Positions 16,777-25,250 of a DNA stretch of 64,000 bases are shown one piece after another (the first letter of the stretch is position 1; each line of letters opens with the position of its first letter). Position numbers and translations under genes: made by a program. The notes under the pieces were generated by a model. The model was not told the DNA's origin and searched no databases. It was given only the letters and a program-made list of their open reading frames with translations. The stretch covers positions 62,001 to 126,000 of the forward strand of contig JBGVED010000022.1 of the NCBI GenBank assembly GCA_045119835.1, written 5' to 3'. This stretch comes from CALVUJ01 sp045119835 (GTDB lineage: Bacteria > Bacillota_I > Bacilli_A > RFN20 > DUOF01).

Positions 16777-17403
16777 ATGAAAAGATTTTTTAGCGTAAAA
16801 AAAGGAAGAGTAACAGGAATATTTACAGATTATGATAGAGTACAAGACTCTGTAAAAAATTTTAGTGGAGCAGAATACAAAGGATTTGCAACTAGAAAAG
16901 AAGCCGAAGAATATCTAGGGATAAATACTATAGATAGAGTAGATGTAATAGAATACTTACCAGAGGAATTGTCTACTTCTAATAACACAGACACACTTAT
17001 AGCATATGTTGACGGTAGTTATTGTAAACAGATTACAACTGAATATTATGGAGCTGGTGTAGTATTAATACATCCAAATGAGCAAGAAACTATTAGTCTT
17101 AAAGGAACAGACGGAATAGAATTAAATAATGTAGCAGGAGAACTTGCTGCATCTATGCATGCAATGAAAGTAGCTAGAGATAAAGGATATAAAAGAATAC
17201 AAATACATCATGATTATACAGGTATATCTAATTGGTTAACAGGAGAATGGACACCTAAAAACAAATATACTAAACTGTACAAAGATTATTATGAATCAAA
17301 TATAAAACCATATATAGAAGTAGAATTTATTAAAGTTAAATCACATAGTAAAGATCATTATAATGATTTAGCTGATTATTGTGCTAAAAGAGCATTAATG
17401 TAA
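16777..17403 (+). CDS. rnhA: Ribonuclease H1 with N-terminal hybrid-binding domain
   Basis: 208 residues. Residues 1-48 are the hybrid-binding domain typical of RNase H1 (FFSVKKGRVTGIFTDY, then GAEYKGFATRKEAEEYLG). The catalytic domain follows with Asp79 of VDGSY, Glu122 of GEL, Asp146 and Asp197, the DEDD set. It would cut the RNA strand of RNA:DNA hybrids, for example Okazaki primers or R-loops at replication forks. AAGGAGG precedes ATG 16777. Confidence 0.93.
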   Translation: MKRFFSVKKGRVTGIFTDYDRVQDSVKNFSGAEYKGFATRKEAEEYLGINTIDRVDVIEYLPEELSTSNNTDTLIAYVDGSYCKQITTEYYGAGVVLIHPNEQETISLKGTDGIELNNVAGELAASMHAMKVARDKGYKRIQIHHDYTGISNWLTGEWTPKNKYTKLYKDYYESNIKPYIEVEFIKVKSHSKDHYNDLADYCAKRALM

Positions 17404-17415
17404 AGGAGTGATATT

Positions 17416-17490
17416 ATGCCAGGATGGGTATTCCATTGGTTAAGTCATGTTATGAGAAGTATAGCTAGAGCTATAAGAAATAATAAATAG
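17416..17490 (+). CDS. Amphipathic microprotein, 24 aa
   Basis: AAAGGAGTG precedes ATG 17416. Trp- and Arg-bearing helix ending RAIRNNK; could lie on the membrane surface. No family recognised. Confidence 0.45.
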   Translation: MPGWVFHWLSHVMRSIARAIRNNK

Positions 17491-17504
17491 GAGGTAAGTT
17501 ATAT

Positions 17505-17660
17505 ATGTCAACATTTATAGGGTTATTAGGTTCAATTTTTTTAGATTTTTTAATAGGAGAAGTTGTAGATGCAATTATTGAATGCACATTAACATTTGCA
17601 ACAACATGTTTTACAGCTATCCCGAAAATTGGCTCTGTTTTTGTAGGAGCCATAGCATAA
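17505..17660 (+). CDS. Small hydrophobic protein, 51 aa
   Basis: AGGAGG before ATG 17505. One or two short membrane segments (about 3-20 and 25-50) with two Cys. Its last codons encode GGCTC/GAGCC, a hairpin placed just before a promoter-like motif. Confidence 0.6.
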   Translation: MSTFIGLLGSIFLDFLIGEVVDAIIECTLTFATTCFTAIPKIGSVFVGAIA

Positions 17661-17661
17661 T

Positions 17662-17670
17662 CATATATTA
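17662..17670 (+). promoter_or_regulatory. Promoter-like motif CATATATTA
   Basis: Ends 33 nt before ATG 17704. GGCTCTG (17631-17637) upstream can pair with CGGAGC (17691-17696) of the ribosome site in read-through RNA, including one G-U pair. Confidence 0.55.
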
Positions 17671-17703
17671 AAACTAAAGATTATATAGAACGGAGCTGCA
17701 TTT

Positions 17704-17859
17704 ATGGCAAAAAAGAAAAGTAAAAAGAAAAAACCAGCAATGACAAAGAAAAATACTTCACCAACGAAGAAACAAAGAAGAAAAATGAGTCAAGGTACTT
17801 CGTCTAGAGACTGTTTACAACCAGGAGCAGATGGAAGAATGATAGGAACTAATAAATAA
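17704..17859 (+). CDS. Very basic small protein, 51 aa
   Basis: ACGGAG site before ATG 17704. The first 28 residues are about half Lys and Arg (KKKSKKKK at 3-10), as in histone-like or RNA-binding peptides; the rest is Gly/Ser-rich with one Cys. Its charge suggests nucleic-acid binding. It leads directly into the ClpC-like gene. Confidence 0.65.
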   Translation: MAKKKSKKKKPAMTKKNTSPTKKQRRKMSQGTSSRDCLQPGADGRMIGTNK

Positions 17860-17872
17860 AGGGAGTGGTACT

Positions 17873-20377
17873 ATGTTTAATTGTTCTGATCTAGTAGAAA
17901 GAGTATTAGAAAATAGTAGAGAAGATGTTAAATCAATAAAATGCTTACTAGTAACAGACGAATTTTTATTATTTAATTTATTTAAAGAAGTACAATATCA
18001 ATTATTAGGTAAATGCTTATCAGCAAATCATTTTAATATATTTACATTAAAATACTATATAGATAATAGAGACAGTATATTAAGAAATGAAGAAGACCTT
18101 GAATCAGATTTCACAGAAACATTTGATGTAGGACTTTCTGATGAATCAATAGACACTTTACAAAGAGCAGAAGATTTTATGATATTGGCTAATAAAGATA
18201 AGATAGATGCTGTATGTTTAGCACTTGCTTTATTAGAAAGTGAAAATCCAGTTATAATGAATTTTGTAATGGATTATGAAGTGGATGTAGATGCAATAAG
18301 AAAAGATTGTATAGAATTATTATGTACAGGAACTATAGCTGCATTAGCTTCTAAATCAAATAAAGAAGATGATGGTAAGAAAAAGAAATCAATAAAACCA
18401 GATAAAATAGTAGAAGAAACTTGTACAGATTTGACACAAATGGCTCTAGATGGAGAAATAGATCCTATAATAGGTCGTGAAAGAGAACTTGAAGCTATAA
18501 TAAATACTATGGCTAGAAGAAGTAAAAATAACGTATTATTATGTGGTGAGCCAGGTATAGGAAAGACTGCAATAATAAAAGGATTAGCATTAAAATTAGC
18601 TGCCAATGAAGTACCTTCTCTAGCTAATAAAAGAATATATAGTTTATCTATTGGTTCTCTTATGTCAAATTCTATGTATAGAGGACAATTAGAACAAAGA
18701 GTAACAGAATTAATGGCCGCATTAAGTAAAATGGGTAATGCAATATTATTTATAGATGAATTACACTTAATAATGAAATCAGGTGGAAGTAAAGATTCAA
18801 ATGTAGACGTATCTAGTTTATTAAAACAAGAATTAGGTATGAGAAAATTACAATTAATAGGCTGTACGACTACTAAAGAAATAAGACAAATACAAGAAGA
18901 CCCTGCATTTATGAGAAGAATGAATCTTATCACATTACAAGAACCTAATGAAGAAGAAGCATTTGAAATAATGAAAGGTCTTAATTATAGATATGAAGAT
19001 TTCCATAATATAAGAATACCAGATGAAACATTAAAAGTGGCTATAAAAATGGCCAAAAGATATGTTGCAGAAAGATTCTTACCAGATAGTGCTATAGATG
19101 TTATAGATAGTGCAGGAGCTAAATTAAAACTAAAAATATCTGCTACTGAAATATCTAAACGCAAACAATTAGAAATAGAAATAGATAAATTAAACAGACA
19201 ATTGCTTGATGAAAAAGATATAAAAGAATGTATAAAACTATATAATAATTTAAAAGTTTTAGAAAAAGAATTAGAGGAAGCTCCAGAAAAAGATATTACA
19301 GAATTAGAGAAAAGAGCCGTTTTAACTCCAGAAGATATAGCAACTGAAATAGAAGTTAGAACTAATATACCAGTAGCTAAATTAATGGCTTCTGATAAAG
19401 TTAAATTACTTTCATTAGAAGATGACTTACACAATCATATAATAGGTCAAGACATGGCTGTGAAAGAAATAGCTAATGCAATAAGAAGAAATAGTTCTGG
19501 ATTATCTAATCCTAATAAACCTATAGCTTCATTCTTATTTGCTGGACCAACTGGTACTGGTAAGACTCAAGTATGTAAAGCATTAGCAGAATTAAGATAT
19601 GGTTCTAAAGATAATATAATCAGAATAGACTGTTCAGAATATAGTGAAGCTTATTCTATATCTAAATTAATAGGTTCAGCACCTGGTTATGTTGGTTCTG
19701 ATAAAGGAGGACAATTAACTGAAGCAATAAGACATAAACCATATTCTGTTGTATTATTTGATGAGTTTGAAAAAGCTAGAGGAAATTTAACTAATATACT
19801 ATTACAAATACTTGATGACGGTAGACTTACAGATTCTCAAGGTGTAACAGTATCATTCAAAAATTGTATAATAGTTTTAACTACTAATATAGGTTCTAGT
19901 CTAATAGAACAACAAACAAGAGCAGTTGGATTTGGCTCAACTAATTTAAATGAAGAGCAACAAGTAACTAATGAATATGAATTATTAAAAGAAAAGACTT
20001 TAGAGGCAGTTAAGAAAAACTTACCTCCTGAATTTATAAATAGATTATCAGCAACTGTTGTATTCCATTATCTAAGTAAAGAACAACAAAGAGAAATAGT
20101 TAGATTAATGGGACGCGACATAGACGCTAGATTAGCAGAACAAGATATAGTTGCTACTTGTACAGATGCTGCTTTAGATTTTATAACTGATAAATACTAC
20201 GATAAATCTATGGGTGCTAGACCATTAGAAAGAGGACTAGTACGTGAAATAGAAGAACCTATGTCTTTATTATTATTAGAAGATAAAATAAAACCAGGAG
20301 ACAATGTTATAATAAATTTAGATGAGGAAAATAATAAATTAACATTTAACGTAATAGAAGAAGCATTAGCTGAATAA
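17873..20377 (+). CDS. clpC: ClpC/ClpA-type Hsp100 AAA+ unfoldase
   Basis: 834 residues with the full Hsp100 layout. An N-terminal domain covers about 1-165. AAA-1 has GEPGIGKT (225-232) and a Walker B FIDELH near 292. A short charged middle segment lies near 420-470. AAA-2 has GPTGTGKT (558-565) and FDEFEKA. The short middle segment points to ClpC/ClpA rather than ClpB. VGF at 685-687 sits where ClpC and ClpA carry their ClpP-docking loop, and the same phage encodes a ClpP at 31065. It would unfold proteins and feed them to ClpP. Host or phage targets unknown. GGGAGTGG precedes ATG 17873. Confidence 0.92.
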   Translation: MFNCSDLVERVLENSREDVKSIKCLLVTDEFLLFNLFKEVQYQLLGKCLSANHFNIFTLKYYIDNRDSILRNEEDLESDFTETFDVGLSDESIDTLQRAEDFMILANKDKIDAVCLALALLESENPVIMNFVMDYEVDVDAIRKDCIELLCTGTIAALASKSNKEDDGKKKKSIKPDKIVEETCTDLTQMALDGEIDPIIGRERELEAIINTMARRSKNNVLLCGEPGIGKTAIIKGLALKLAANEVPSLANKRIYSLSIGSLMSNSMYRGQLEQRVTELMAALSKMGNAILFIDELHLIMKSGGSKDSNVDVSSLLKQELGMRKLQLIGCTTTKEIRQIQEDPAFMRRMNLITLQEPNEEEAFEIMKGLNYRYEDFHNIRIPDETLKVAIKMAKRYVAERFLPDSAIDVIDSAGAKLKLKISATEISKRKQLEIEIDKLNRQLLDEKDIKECIKLYNNLKVLEKELEEAPEKDITELEKRAVLTPEDIATEIEVRTNIPVAKLMASDKVKLLSLEDDLHNHIIGQDMAVKEIANAIRRNSSGLSNPNKPIASFLFAGPTGTGKTQVCKALAELRYGSKDNIIRIDCSEYSEAYSISKLIGSAPGYVGSDKGGQLTEAIRHKPYSVVLFDEFEKARGNLTNILLQILDDGRLTDSQGVTVSFKNCIIVLTTNIGSSLIEQQTRAVGFGSTNLNEEQQVTNEYELLKEKTLEAVKKNLPPEFINRLSATVVFHYLSKEQQREIVRLMGRDIDARLAEQDIVATCTDAALDFITDKYYDKSMGARPLERGLVREIEEPMSLLLLEDKIKPGDNVIINLDEENNKLTFNVIEEALAE

Positions 20378-20384
20378 TATTATA

Positions 20385-20436
20385 TTAAACCACCCTGCAT
20401 ATATTAAAAATAAGATTATATATAAGGGTGGTTTAA
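20385..20436 (+). promoter_or_regulatory. Promoter-like motif inside a 12-bp SD-masking hairpin
   Basis: TTAAACCACCCT (20385-20396) and AGGGTGGTTTAA (20425-20436) are perfect complements; the 3' arm contains the ribosome site of the next gene. CATATATTA (20398-20406) starts in the loop, 32 nt before ATG 20439. RNA read through from clpC would hide the site; RNA started from the motif would expose it. It may also slow transcription out of clpC. Confidence 0.65.
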
Positions 20437-20438
20437 TT

Positions 20439-20885
20439 ATGAAAAATGTATTACAAGATGTACTAAAAAATATAGAACCATATCAACTTATAGCAGTATC
20501 TATACGTCACGATTATTGGACATTATGTAGAGAAGACGCTGAATTTCCTATAGCTATAAGTGTTAAACGATTAGAATCGCAAGCATATATGTATAGAAGC
20601 AGTTATTCATTAGTGGATATGGTAACTCCAGATATAGCTGAACATTACAGTAGATATGATATAGATCATACTATAGAATTTGATGGAGTCAAAATGGTTA
20701 TAGAAATAGAACTTCTTGGTGTGGAATATCATGATGATTATATAAAAGTAACAATGAAAAATGCTGATAACACACAAGTGTCTTATATAAATTATGACAG
20801 TATCGATTTTATAAAAGTAAAACAAGATGAAGCTGATAACTTATTAGAAAATTATAATAAATTTCAATATGAAATTAACAAATAA
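20439..20885 (+). CDS. Unknown protein, 148 aa
   Basis: AGGGTGG is the ribosome site for ATG 20439. Mixed alpha/beta, acidic C-terminal half. The close QYEINK is also found at the start of the protein at 103 (FQYEINK), the only visible link. Function unknown. Confidence 0.75.
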   Translation: MKNVLQDVLKNIEPYQLIAVSIRHDYWTLCREDAEFPIAISVKRLESQAYMYRSSYSLVDMVTPDIAEHYSRYDIDHTIEFDGVKMVIEIELLGVEYHDDYIKVTMKNADNTQVSYINYDSIDFIKVKQDEADNLLENYNKFQYEINK

Positions 20886-20898
20886 AGGAGATTAAATC

Positions 20899-21297
20899 AT
20901 GTCAATAGAAAAGAGAATAAAAGAAAAAGCTAAGAAAGTTGAAGTACTAAGAGACCAACTTGGATCTTTACAAAGCAAGAAAGAAGAATTATTAGCTGCA
21001 TTAAAAGAAGCTGAAGAGTTAGAAACTGAATTAAAAGAAAAAGTATATCAAATAGAAGACTATTTTATAGAGCATAATTCATCATTACAAGTAAGAACAA
21101 TAGAAATCATTAATAATGTTAGAATAGATATTTTAGTTGCACATCATGGAACCGCAACATTTGCAATATTTGGAGGTTTGGTTACATCTGCTAAAGCAGA
21201 CCCAGAAGATGAATTCATTCCAGAAGTAGGTGAAGCAATAGCTATCCAAAGACTTGTCAATAAAATATTAGAACTCAATTATGGTGCTAAATTTTAA
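20899..21297 (+). CDS. Coiled-coil protein, 132 aa
   Basis: AAAGGAGATT before ATG 20899. Residues 2-55 form a charged coiled coil; the rest is a small mixed domain with a Gly/Ala-rich centre. No family recognised. Confidence 0.72.
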   Translation: MSIEKRIKEKAKKVEVLRDQLGSLQSKKEELLAALKEAEELETELKEKVYQIEDYFIEHNSSLQVRTIEIINNVRIDILVAHHGTATFAIFGGLVTSAKADPEDEFIPEVGEAIAIQRLVNKILELNYGAKF

Positions 21298-21318
21298 TTG
21301 TTTTAAGGAGGATTTAAT

Positions 21319-21522
21319 ATGGGTGCAAAATATAGTGAAATAGAACAGAAATTAGTTGATGGGTTTTTAAATTTAATAAATTATATGTCTCCAAGAGATG
21401 CAGTGTTAACTTTAGAGCATAAAGTTTTTGTAGAATACTCACACGAATTTCATCAGTTAACAGAAGAAGAACAAATGGAAACAAGAAAAATTATATTAGC
21501 TATGAAATTAGTTCATGTATAA
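21319..21522 (+). CDS. Unknown helical protein, 67 aa
   Basis: AAGGAGG before ATG 21319. All-helical and mildly acidic. Last rightward gene before the leftward BRO-N gene. Confidence 0.7.
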   Translation: MGAKYSEIEQKLVDGFLNLINYMSPRDAVLTLEHKVFVEYSHEFHQLTEEEQMETRKIILAMKLVHV

Positions 21523-21525
21523 AAT

Positions 21526-21549
21526 AAGCACCCTTTCGGGTGCTTTTAT
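21526..21549. terminator. Bidirectional terminator between convergent genes
   Basis: AAGCACCC/GGGTGCTT with a TTTC loop. T-rich on the right and A-rich on the left, so it can stop both rightward transcripts and the leftward gene. Confidence 0.85.
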
Positions 21550-22712
21550 TATTCATTAGTTGCTAATGTATTATCATTATAGTTATACATTCTTACAAAT
21601 ATTTTTCCATCTTTGTAATGGTCATCAACTTTTTCAGCACATTCACAACAGATAGTTTTAGTGAATACTTTATCATTTATATTTAAAGCATTTGCTATAA
21701 CATCTAATAAAGGCTTACTAAAGTTATCTACATCAAACTTGCCATTAGTTAAGAAATACATTTCTACACAAATAGGTTTAGTAAAATCCACATGGTCTGT
21801 AAAACTGTGATTCCTAATAAGATATTTGGGAAAGTTATTTCTCCAGAAATTATATTGTTTGGTAGCTTTAAATTTACCAAATTTAGGCTCATACATTTTA
21901 TTTGTACTGAAACCATAATAAGGTATTTCTAAGAATGGTACATCTTCGCCTTGTTGTTGTATTGATTCTAATTCAGATTTAACATTTTCAAGTTCTATTA
22001 TAAGTGATTCTTTTTCAGCTTCAAGTAATTTTATTTGTTTCTTTTGACTAGTTTTAATACCACCATTATATCTATTATAAAGAGTAGTTATATCAGAATG
22101 AACTCTAGTTTGTAATTCTTGATATGACATTATCTTATATATAGGTTCTTTAGATGCTATACCAAATCTAGCTTTATTTTCAAGTGCTTCAATTATCTTT
22201 TTAGATAATTTAATTCTGTCTTGATTATTAAATGCATGATGATTATTTGCACGTTTTTGTTTAGATAATTCAAAGAATCTTTCATACTCAGCAACAACAT
22301 CAGTTGAATTAAAGAAAGTATCATAGATTCTACGAATACCATATAAAGATTCAAAATCAATATCTTCTTTAGTAGCAGTTTCAGATATATAACAACCATT
22401 TTGACGTATAGAAGGTAAAACTTCTTCAACTAACCATTTTCTAAATGGTTTACATTTATCAGTTCTTGCTTCTAACATAAAATCATATAATTGTGTTTCA
22501 GTTAAAAAACGTTGTTCACCTTGTACAACAGGTGCAATATCAGCATTAGATATAACTTTTTCAATTCTTACTTTATGAGGATAACTTTTGCCTCTTGTAG
22601 TTGTTATATAACCAAGAGCCATACCAGTTGAATAAACTTCAAATAATGGAGCATCATTTTCAACTACAATTTGTATTTCACAATTTTCGAAAACACTTAT
22701 CATATTATTCAT
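21549..22712 (-). CDS. BRO-N antirepressor-like protein fused to a RusA-like resolvase domain
   Basis: 387 residues; the only leftward gene in the window. About residues 5-115 match the BRO-N/antirepressor domain. A helical middle leads into a coiled coil (about 205-250). The last 130 residues look like a RusA-type Holliday-junction nuclease. FDVDNFSKPLLDVIANAL near 325 gives the typical DxDN...K pattern, followed by NDKVFTKT and a closing strand. The fusion suggests DNA binding plus structure-selective cleavage, or a resolvase-fold domain kept for binding. AAGGGG precedes its ATG on the minus strand. Confidence 0.8.
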   Translation of the reverse strand: MNNMISVFENCEIQIVVENDAPLFEVYSTGMALGYITTTRGKSYPHKVRIEKVISNADIAPVVQGEQRFLTETQLYDFMLEARTDKCKPFRKWLVEEVLPSIRQNGCYISETATKEDIDFESLYGIRRIYDTFFNSTDVVAEYERFFELSKQKRANNHHAFNNQDRIKLSKKIIEALENKARFGIASKEPIYKIMSYQELQTRVHSDITTLYNRYNGGIKTSQKKQIKLLEAEKESLIIELENVKSELESIQQQGEDVPFLEIPYYGFSTNKMYEPKFGKFKATKQYNFWRNNFPKYLIRNHSFTDHVDFTKPICVEMYFLTNGKFDVDNFSKPLLDVIANALNINDKVFTKTICCECAEKVDDHYKDGKIFVRMYNYNDNTLATNE

Positions 22713-22719
22713 ATTAACA

Positions 22720-22770
22720 TCCCCTTAAAATATATTTATTACTAATATATGTATGTTATATGACAGGGGA
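22720..22770 (-). promoter_or_regulatory. Leftward promoter-like motif inside an SD-masking inverted repeat
   Basis: On the minus strand CATATATTA (22751 to 22743) ends 30 nt before the start codon of the leftward gene. TCCCCT lies upstream of the motif and AGGGGA at the ribosome site; on the plus strand these are 22765-22770 and 22720-22725. The motif in the correct orientation before the sole leftward gene is strong support that it is a promoter. Confidence 0.65.
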
Positions 22771-22808
22771 AATTAAAAAATTTAAAATTATTGGGAGGAA
22801 GATTTAAA

Positions 22809-23540
22809 ATGATGAAAAATTATTATAATATAGTATTTGAACCAGAAGTATACGGAATTATAACTTATAGAGCTCAAACTAAAGCAATGGCTTATGAATT
22901 ATACCATAGACTTAAAGATACAATAGGAACTAGACCAGGCAGATTATATGTCAAAGAATTTATATGGCAACCACAAACTCAAACTTATAAAGAACAATAT
23001 TTATGTTCATATAGAACAGGTAAAGATATGAATGTTAGTTTAATCATTGAAAACATGACTAGAGAGTTAAAACATATAGTAAATGATATATACAATACAA
23101 AAGCATTACAACGACGTATAGATGAATTAAGTAAATTAGAAACTAACATGTTCCATGGCATTGAATTATTAGACACAATAAAAGCACCAAAGCATATAGA
23201 AGATATAATAGTAGACAACATTCAAATGTCTCAATCTGTAAGAAGAGGCCAAAAACATTTATTAGAAGATGCTAGAGGAATAGGTCCAAAATTAAGAGAA
23301 TTAGATGATATTCTTAAATCAATTAAAAGTAAATTAGATAATAACAAAGATTGGCGTAAAGAAGATAAGCCTAATGCTAAAGGTAATAACGAAGCTAGAA
23401 ACAGATATTTATCTTCTCTAGGTATTAATATCGAAGCATATGATGAAAATGATACAGATAACATGATAGATCCAAGTATCATAACAAGTTTAATAAAAGA
23501 CATCATTGATGATAACAAGAAAGGAGACAGAAAATGTTAG
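22809..23540 (+). CDS. Unknown protein, 243 aa
   Basis: ATG 22809 follows TTGGGAGGAAG at good spacing. An alpha/beta first third is followed by a long helical region with basic patches. No enzymatic motif seen. Overlaps the next small gene by 7 nt. Function unknown. Confidence 0.75.
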   Translation: MMKNYYNIVFEPEVYGIITYRAQTKAMAYELYHRLKDTIGTRPGRLYVKEFIWQPQTQTYKEQYLCSYRTGKDMNVSLIIENMTRELKHIVNDIYNTKALQRRIDELSKLETNMFHGIELLDTIKAPKHIEDIIVDNIQMSQSVRRGQKHLLEDARGIGPKLRELDDILKSIKSKLDNNKDWRKEDKPNAKGNNEARNRYLSSLGINIEAYDENDTDNMIDPSIITSLIKDIIDDNKKGDRKC

Positions 23541-23611
23541 CAGCATTTATGGTTGACATAATATTAGTATTGTTAATATTATATTTAGAAGAAAATAAAG
23601 TACATGAATAA
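23534..23611 (+). CDS. Membrane microprotein, 25 aa
   Basis: AAGGAGAC precedes ATG 23534, which overlaps the previous stop. One Leu/Ile helix with a charged end. No family recognised. Confidence 0.5.
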   Translation: MLAAFMVDIILVLLILYLEENKVHE

Positions 23612-23623
23612 TTGCAGAAAATA

Positions 23624-23737
23624 ATGAATACAATGATTTTGTTAATTCAACTTATTTTAGGAATATTCAGCGTCTTATATATATCTTACTTGATTATTGC
23701 ATTAGTTTATTGGATTATCAAAAAACTAAGTGAATGA
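23624..23737 (+). CDS. Membrane microprotein, 37 aa
   Basis: Weak ribosome site. Residues 4-32 form one long hydrophobic helix with a basic end (KKLSE). Second of a string of small membrane genes before the endolysin. Confidence 0.45.
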   Translation: MNTMILLIQLILGIFSVLYISYLIIALVYWIIKKLSE

Positions 23738-23752
23738 AAGGAGTGATGTATA

Positions 23753-23821
23753 ATGACATTAACATTAATAAATATAGGTGCATTATTAGTTTTATTAGCA
23801 GTAGCATTTATAGTAGATTAG
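23753..23821 (+). CDS. Membrane microprotein, 22 aa
   Basis: AAAGGAGTGATG before ATG 23753. Almost entirely one hydrophobic helix. No family recognised. Confidence 0.5.
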   Translation: MTLTLINIGALLVLLAVAFIVD

Positions 23822-23847
23822 TTCATATAAAAAAGGAGATGGGTTAT

Positions 23848-24066
23848 ATGTTTTTTAATAAAGATATAATTATGATTACAGATGAAAAAGAACACATATT
23901 TGATTTACAAGGAGAAGTGATTGGACACAATCATATTACAGATGAAGTTGCTTATAAAATAATAGCTAATGGATACAAAGGAATTGCAGTACACACAACA
24001 AAAGCTAAAAATTGCACTCTTATTAAAAGAGGCGGAATGAGAACTTATAAAAATGATAATAATTAG
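23848..24066 (+). CDS. Unknown protein, 72 aa
   Basis: ATG 23848 follows AAAAGGAGATGGG; a longer in-frame opening upstream lacks a site. Soluble mixed fold with a basic end. No family recognised. Confidence 0.68.
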   Translation: MFFNKDIIMITDEKEHIFDLQGEVIGHNHITDEVAYKIIANGYKGIAVHTTKAKNCTLIKRGGMRTYKNDNN

Positions 24067-24077
24067 GAGATGAGAAT

Positions 24078-24191
24078 ATGAGTAATAAAGAATTCTTTAA
24101 GCATTTAGGAGAAGCTTTAGTAATAGCTGGACTAGGTATGGTAGTAGTACTAATTATAGTGGCTATAATATTTACAATTTTCCCAATATAA
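24078..24191 (+). CDS. Single-pass membrane protein, 37 aa
   Basis: AGGAGATGAG before ATG 24078. A charged N-terminus (SNKEFFKH) and then one long helix (about 12-36). Together with the next gene it could form part of a lysis set. Confidence 0.55.
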   Translation: MSNKEFFKHLGEALVIAGLGMVVVLIIVAIIFTIFPI

Positions 24192-24210
24192 ATTAAAGGA
24201 GGAATACAAA

Positions 24211-24414
24211 ATGGAAGTATTTTTAATATTAGTTGGAGCAGCATTAGCTGCATTTATAGGATATGCAATAGGATGTATGTTCGATAACAATAAAGTAGGA
24301 GCAAATTTTGTACCTAAATTATGGGCATGTTTAGGATTCTTCTTTGGATTCCAAGGACTACTAATTGGTATAATTTATGGATTATTAAAAATATTATGTC
24401 ATAGTAAAAGATAA
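24211..24414 (+). CDS. Two-helix membrane protein, possible holin
   Basis: 67 residues behind AAAGGAGG. Two hydrophobic helices (about 2-22 and 38-62), a short polar loop and a basic end (CHSKR) match the general plan of class II holins. It is the last gene before the endolysin, though a terminator separates them. Sequence gives no family match, so the holin role rests on topology and position. Confidence 0.5.
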   Translation: MEVFLILVGAALAAFIGYAIGCMFDNNKVGANFVPKLWACLGFFFGFQGLLIGIIYGLLKILCHSKR

Positions 24415-24441
24415 TCACGGAATAATATCCGTGATTTTTTT
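24413..24441 (+). terminator. Strong rho-independent terminator
   Basis: AATCACGGA/TCCGTGATT with a six-base loop and TTTTT. Confidence 0.87.
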
Positions 24442-24490
24442 GCTTCGCACAACTGCGTTTTTATTGAAAATAAATACAAGAGGTGTATAA

Positions 24491-25249
24491 ATGAAAATTA
24501 TAAACAAACCTACAGCAACTTATAAACAATGTGAACTTTGGATTAAAAGTAAAAGAACAGCTAATAAATTAGCTTTAGATAATCTACCAATAATGTGGGA
24601 TTGCGCCATTAAAAACGGAATCGACCCTGTAGTATTAATAGCACAATCTATGAAAGAAACAGGTTGGTATAATTTCGGAGGAGTAGTTCCTACATCTTTT
24701 CATAATCCATGTGGATTAAAAATAACAAAAGGTGGAGGAGACTATGAAGTAGGAGCTCATATGAGATTTAAATCATGGGAAGATGGAATTATGGCTCAAT
24801 CAGACCATTTGGCTTTATATGCAGGAGGACCTACAGTTCCTAAATATAGTCCTGAATGTGGAACACATCAAAATAAAGATTGTAAAGCAAACGGAACTAC
24901 TAAAGACCCAAGACATTTTACTTATCTTTTTGGTAAATGTCCTACAGTTGAATCATTAGGATGCAATTGGGCACCATCTGCATCTTATGGTACAGATATA
25001 GTTAGAATGGTAAACGAAGTTTATGCTATTGAAGTTCCTCCACATATAGAAGAACCTAAACAAGAACCAGTTAAACCAGTTGAGTCTATAAAAAGACCAC
25101 AAGTATCATTAAAAGAACCAGTGAAACAGCCTATAAAGAAACCTATACAACAAAAACCAATTGTAGATAAAAACAAATTACAAGAAGGTCTTAGAAAAGG
25201 TTTAGCTAACTTCAAGAGAAATATAAAAAATATGAAGAAGAAAAAATGA
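24491..25249 (+). CDS. Glucosaminidase-family endolysin
   Basis: 252 residues. Residues about 30-175 fit the endo-beta-N-acetylglucosaminidase (Glucosaminidase) domain: VLIAQSMKETGW with likely catalytic Glu56, then HNPCGLK and a later SWEDGIMAQSDHLALYAGG. It would cut the glycan backbone of peptidoglycan at lysis or entry. No signal peptide, so export would need a holin. The last 80 residues are Pro/Lys-rich and very basic, which may bind the anionic wall. AAGAGGTG precedes ATG 24491. Confidence 0.85.
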   Translation: MKIINKPTATYKQCELWIKSKRTANKLALDNLPIMWDCAIKNGIDPVVLIAQSMKETGWYNFGGVVPTSFHNPCGLKITKGGGDYEVGAHMRFKSWEDGIMAQSDHLALYAGGPTVPKYSPECGTHQNKDCKANGTTKDPRHFTYLFGKCPTVESLGCNWAPSASYGTDIVRMVNEVYAIEVPPHIEEPKQEPVKPVESIKRPQVSLKEPVKQPIKKPIQQKPIVDKNKLQEGLRKGLANFKRNIKNMKKKK

Positions 25250-25250
25250 T

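Noticed and set aside
22713..22808. A rightward promoter motif for the 22809 gene
   Set aside because: The only CATATATTA in the gap points left; no rightward copy is present.
24442..24462. A second terminator after the possible holin
   Set aside because: Only a four-base-pair CGCA/TGCG stem before the T-run; too weak to call with confidence beside the strong terminator upstream.
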